Shown: one piece after another, positions 52,531-54,370 of the stretch
How the letters are laid out: each line of letters opens with the position of its first letter
Numbering within the stretch: the first letter of the stretch is position 1
NCBI GenBank assembly: GCA_009379955.1
Contig: WHST01000033.1
Span: 1 to 54,370 of the forward strand
Source of the DNA: Streptosporangiales bacterium
Lineage (GTDB): Bacteria; Actinomycetota; Actinomycetes; Streptosporangiales; WHST01
Reading direction: 5' to 3'
Length of the DNA stretch: 54,370 nucleotides
Program-made: the position numbers and the translations under genes
Notes under the pieces: generated by a model
Seen by the model: the letters and a program-made list of their open reading frames with translations, nothing else
What the model was told of the DNA's origin: nothing
Databases searched by the model: none

Positions 52531-53136
52531 GTGACTGCTGCGGACGAGCTCGACTACCAGAGCCACGCGGCTACGCCCGAGGAGTGGCGCAGGCATCGTG
52601 AGGAGCACCGCAAGAAGCGTGAGCAGACCGGCGACAACACCGGCCGCCGCGGCTCGCTGCCCGAGCGTCTCGTCCGCGCCTACTTCGACGAGGCCGACCC
52701 GCTGACCGAGACCCTGCTCCTGTCGTGGGCGTCGTTCGGCGTGACGTTCGGCCTGTGCCGACTGGTGACGCACAGCATCAAGCGCAAGTGGCGCTGGCTC
52801 CCGGTCGGCAACATCAGGCCCGGCGGCCTTCACCTGCACCATTACAACTGGGGCATCGCGATGCTGACGGGCGTCGCCCTGCAGGCCGTACGAGGCACGC
52901 CGAGACCAGGCCACCGCCCGTTCACCGGCATCGCCTTCGGCGCCGGCGCCGCACTGATCGCCGACGAGGCGGCTCTGCTGCTGAACCTCGAAGACGTCTA
53001 CTGGGCCGACAAGGGCCGCACCAGCATCAACGTCGTGGTAGGCATCCTGACCGCCCTCGGCATCTACGTGGTGGCGGAACCCTTCTTCGACGACGCCGCC
53101 CGCGAGATCCGCCGAGGCATCCGCCGCATCCGCTAG
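52531..53136 (+). CDS. actinobacterial integral membrane protein with HLHHYNWG motif
   Basis: This is 201 residues from a GTG. The N-terminus is charged and helical (about 15-40). Four membrane segments follow (about 62-82, 103-121, 129-151, 163-183). The distinctive block GGLHLHHYNWGIAML at the second segment puts three His and a Tyr near the membrane surface. A DEAALLLNLEDVYWADKGR acidic loop follows the third segment. The His/Asp/Glu set could bind metal. No known family is assigned. It lies between the hydrolase gene and tRNA-Thr. Confidence 0.78.
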   Translation: MTAADELDYQSHAATPEEWRRHREEHRKKREQTGDNTGRRGSLPERLVRAYFDEADPLTETLLLSWASFGVTFGLCRLVTHSIKRKWRWLPVGNIRPGGLHLHHYNWGIAMLTGVALQAVRGTPRPGHRPFTGIAFGAGAALIADEAALLLNLEDVYWADKGRTSINVVVGILTALGIYVVAEPFFDDAAREIRRGIRRIR

Positions 53137-53161
53137 CGTCCCGATACCCTGGTGGAGCCTC

Positions 53162-53234
53162 GCCGGCATAGCTCAGTTGGCAGAGCAGCCGCCTTGTAAG
53201 CGGCAGGTCGTCGGTTCGAATCCGACTGCCGGCT
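53162..53234 (+). tRNA. tRNA-Thr (anticodon UGU)
   Basis: A complete 73-base cloverleaf. The acceptor stem GCCGGCA pairs with TGCCGGC. The D arm is GCTC/GAGC, the anticodon arm GCCGC-CTTGTAA-GCGGC with anticodon TGT at 53195-53197. The T arm is GTCGG-TTCGAAT-CCGAC, and the discriminator is T. CCA is not encoded (CCC follows), so it is added after transcription. It decodes ACA, a rare Thr codon at this GC content. Confidence 0.97.
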
Positions 53235-53257
53235 CCCACCACATCCCGCTCGGCACC

Positions 53258-54172
53258 TCACGATGGGGGCGTCGTCCCGTCCAGGACGGCCAGCTCCTCG
53301 TCGGTGAGCCGCAATGCGCCCGCGGCGACGTTCTGCACCAGGTGGTCCGGGTCGCCCGTACCGGGGATGGCCAGCACATGTGGTCCCTGGTGCAGGGTCC
53401 ACGCGAGGCGCACCTGGTGCTCGGACACGCCGTGTGCCTGCGCCACCGCGCGGATCGCCTCCGAGTGATCCGAGGTCGCGCCCTTCTCGCGGTTCGCGCC
53501 GGCCAGGGCGAAGAAGGGGACGTACGCGATGCCGCGTTCGCCGCAGGCGTGCAGGAGTGCGTCGTCCGTGCGGTTGTTGTCGAGTGCGTAGTTGTTCTGC
53601 ACGCACACCACGGGGGCGATCGTTGCTGCTTCGTCGATGTGGTCGGCCCGGACGTTCGACAGCCCGAGGTGCCTGATGAGACCCGCGGCGCGCATGTCCG
53701 CCAGCGCGCCGAAGCGTTCCGCGACCGAGTCGCGGCTCGGACGCTTGACGATGCGGAGGTTCACCACGTCCAGGTGGTCGCGGCCCAGGCGGCGGAGGTT
53801 CTCCTCCACCTGACTGCGCAGATCCTCCGGCGTACACACCTCGCTGACGCCGTTCGCCTGGTTGGCGGCGAAGCCGACCTTGGTGGTGATGACCAGGTCG
53901 TCCGGGTACGGTGCGAGGGCCTCGCGGATCAGGTCGGTCGCGTAGCGGGGCAGGCCGGTGCCGACGCCGAGCGTGCCTCCCGGCGAGACGTAGAACGTGG
54001 CGGTGTCGACGTGGTTCACGCCGAGTTCGATCGCCGTGCGCAGCACGCGGATCGCGCGCTCGCGGTCGGGGTCGGCCGTCAATCGCATCGAGCCGAAGCC
54101 CATGCGACTGACGGTACGGTCGCCGAGAGTCCAGGTACCCGCGGCGGCCGCGGTGATCTCGCCCAGGGGCAT
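53258..54172 (-). CDS. aldo/keto reductase
   Basis: This is 304 residues from the ATG at 54172. The barrel begins with SRMGFGSMRLTAD. The catalytic Asp and Tyr are in HVDTATFY, and Lys is in VITTKVGF. The usual catalytic His (QLH or similar) is replaced by NLRI, as in some actinobacterial members. GLSNVRADHI, VQNNYALDN, and VLAIPGTGDPDHL (NADPH phosphate site) are present. The substrate is unknown. An AGGAGGG lies 13 bases before the ATG, longer spacing than usual. The gene faces tRNA-Thr on the other strand. Confidence 0.92.
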   Translation of the reverse strand: MPLGEITAAAAGTWTLGDRTVSRMGFGSMRLTADPDRERAIRVLRTAIELGVNHVDTATFYVSPGGTLGVGTGLPRYATDLIREALAPYPDDLVITTKVGFAANQANGVSEVCTPEDLRSQVEENLRRLGRDHLDVVNLRIVKRPSRDSVAERFGALADMRAAGLIRHLGLSNVRADHIDEAATIAPVVCVQNNYALDNNRTDDALLHACGERGIAYVPFFALAGANREKGATSDHSEAIRAVAQAHGVSEHQVRLAWTLHQGPHVLAIPGTGDPDHLVQNVAAGALRLTDEELAVLDGTTPPS

Positions 54173-54231
54173 CGGTCGACGTCGTCCCTCCTGTGGGTCG
54201 AGCCGTCCGCCGGCTCGGTGGCCACGCGAGA

Positions 54232-54370
54232 CTAGTGTCGCCCGCCGGAAATTCGTGTGATATATCGTGCGAGGGAGTCGAGGATTTCCTCCGCGGTCTT
54301 CTTCCACACGAACGGTTTCGGGTCCTCGTTCCACATCTTGATCCATTCGCGGACGTCTTTCTCCAGTGCC
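54232..54370 (-). mobile_element. IS630-family transposase, 3' end only (cut by the right edge)
   Basis: The minus strand encodes 45 residues from the window edge to a TAG at 54232-54234. It reads through VREWIKMWNEDPKPFVWKKT and AEEILDSLARYITRI to the stop. This matches the conserved C-terminus of IS630-family transposases (WI...WN.DP.PFVW.KTA.EIL.S). The DDE core must lie beyond the window. Base composition is clearly lower in GC than in the host genes, consistent with a mobile element. The transposase end is 59 bp upstream of the aldo/keto reductase start. Confidence 0.85.

Noticed and set aside
53162-54370. tRNA-Thr as an integration site for an element on its right
   Set aside because: I saw no second copy of the tRNA 3' end and no integrase gene; the IS630 fragment does not use tRNA sites.

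Overview
The window is high-GC DNA (roughly 70 % by eye, strongly G/C-biased third positions, many GTG starts and 1-4 nt ATGA/GTGA gene overlaps) from an actinobacterium (Actinomycetota). The markers are CarD, IspD-IspF, CysS, RlmB, the F420 enzyme FbiC, an F420-type LLM oxidoreductase, a DUF222/13E12 HNH protein and several FCD-type GntR regulators. I cannot name the genus. No CRISPR array, rRNA or prophage is visible. One tRNA-Thr(UGU) is present near the right end. No gene-free stretch exceeds 300 bp; the largest (11658-11927, 270 bp) holds a short tandem repeat.

Layout. 1-2.8 kb: edge fragment, a CxC membrane protein, then carD-ispD-ispF. 2.9-11.7 kb: CoA-disulfide-reductase-like flavoprotein, an AAA ATPase/TPR-membrane-protein pair, an SDR/QueA-like pair, a GAF histidine kinase with LuxR-type response regulator, and a membrane protein. 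11.9-15.1 kb: a frameshifted DUF222-HNH gene, an ArsB/NhaD-type permease and a small membrane protein. 15.3-19.7 kb: a strongly asymmetric heterodimeric ABC exporter and an LLM oxidoreductase. 19.8-26.3 kb: a catabolic module with a GntR regulator and aminotransferase diverging from two separately encoded D-glutamate-cyclase-type proteins (DUF1445, DUF4392), an M20 peptidase and an MHS-type transporter. 26.4-31.6 kb: an IS1634-like transposase relative, fbiC and a small PH-like protein. 31.6-39.5 kb: homogentisate dioxygenase, another GntR regulator, a TctCAB transporter operon headed by a phosphosulfolactate-synthase (ComA) homologue, and a divergent SDR. 39.6-41.7 kb: cysS-rlmB. 41.9-44.1 kb: DUF4032 kinase-like protein and a Ser/Thr kinase. 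44.2-52.5 kb: one long operon (ABC importer, GntR, three-subunit molybdenum hydroxylase, alpha/beta hydrolase). 52.5 kb to the end: membrane protein, tRNA-Thr, aldo/keto reductase, and the 3' end of an IS630-family transposase.

Two architectural points stand out. First, carD-ispD-ispF and cysS-rlmB, which are contiguous in many actinobacteria (for example Mycobacterium tuberculosis Rv3583c-Rv3579c), are here separated by about 36.8 kb of mostly catabolic and transport genes. A double-hairpin repeat follows ispF and a second, directly oriented copy follows rlmB. Second, the cargo is modular: three FCD-type GntR regulators each sit with a different transporter class (MHS, TTT, ABC) and their own enzymes.

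The best candidates for poorly described biology are the split D-glutamate cyclase module, the ComA-like/TTT/SDR module, the molybdenum hydroxylase operon with a membrane-tailed iron-sulfur subunit, and the two families of covarying hairpin repeats.
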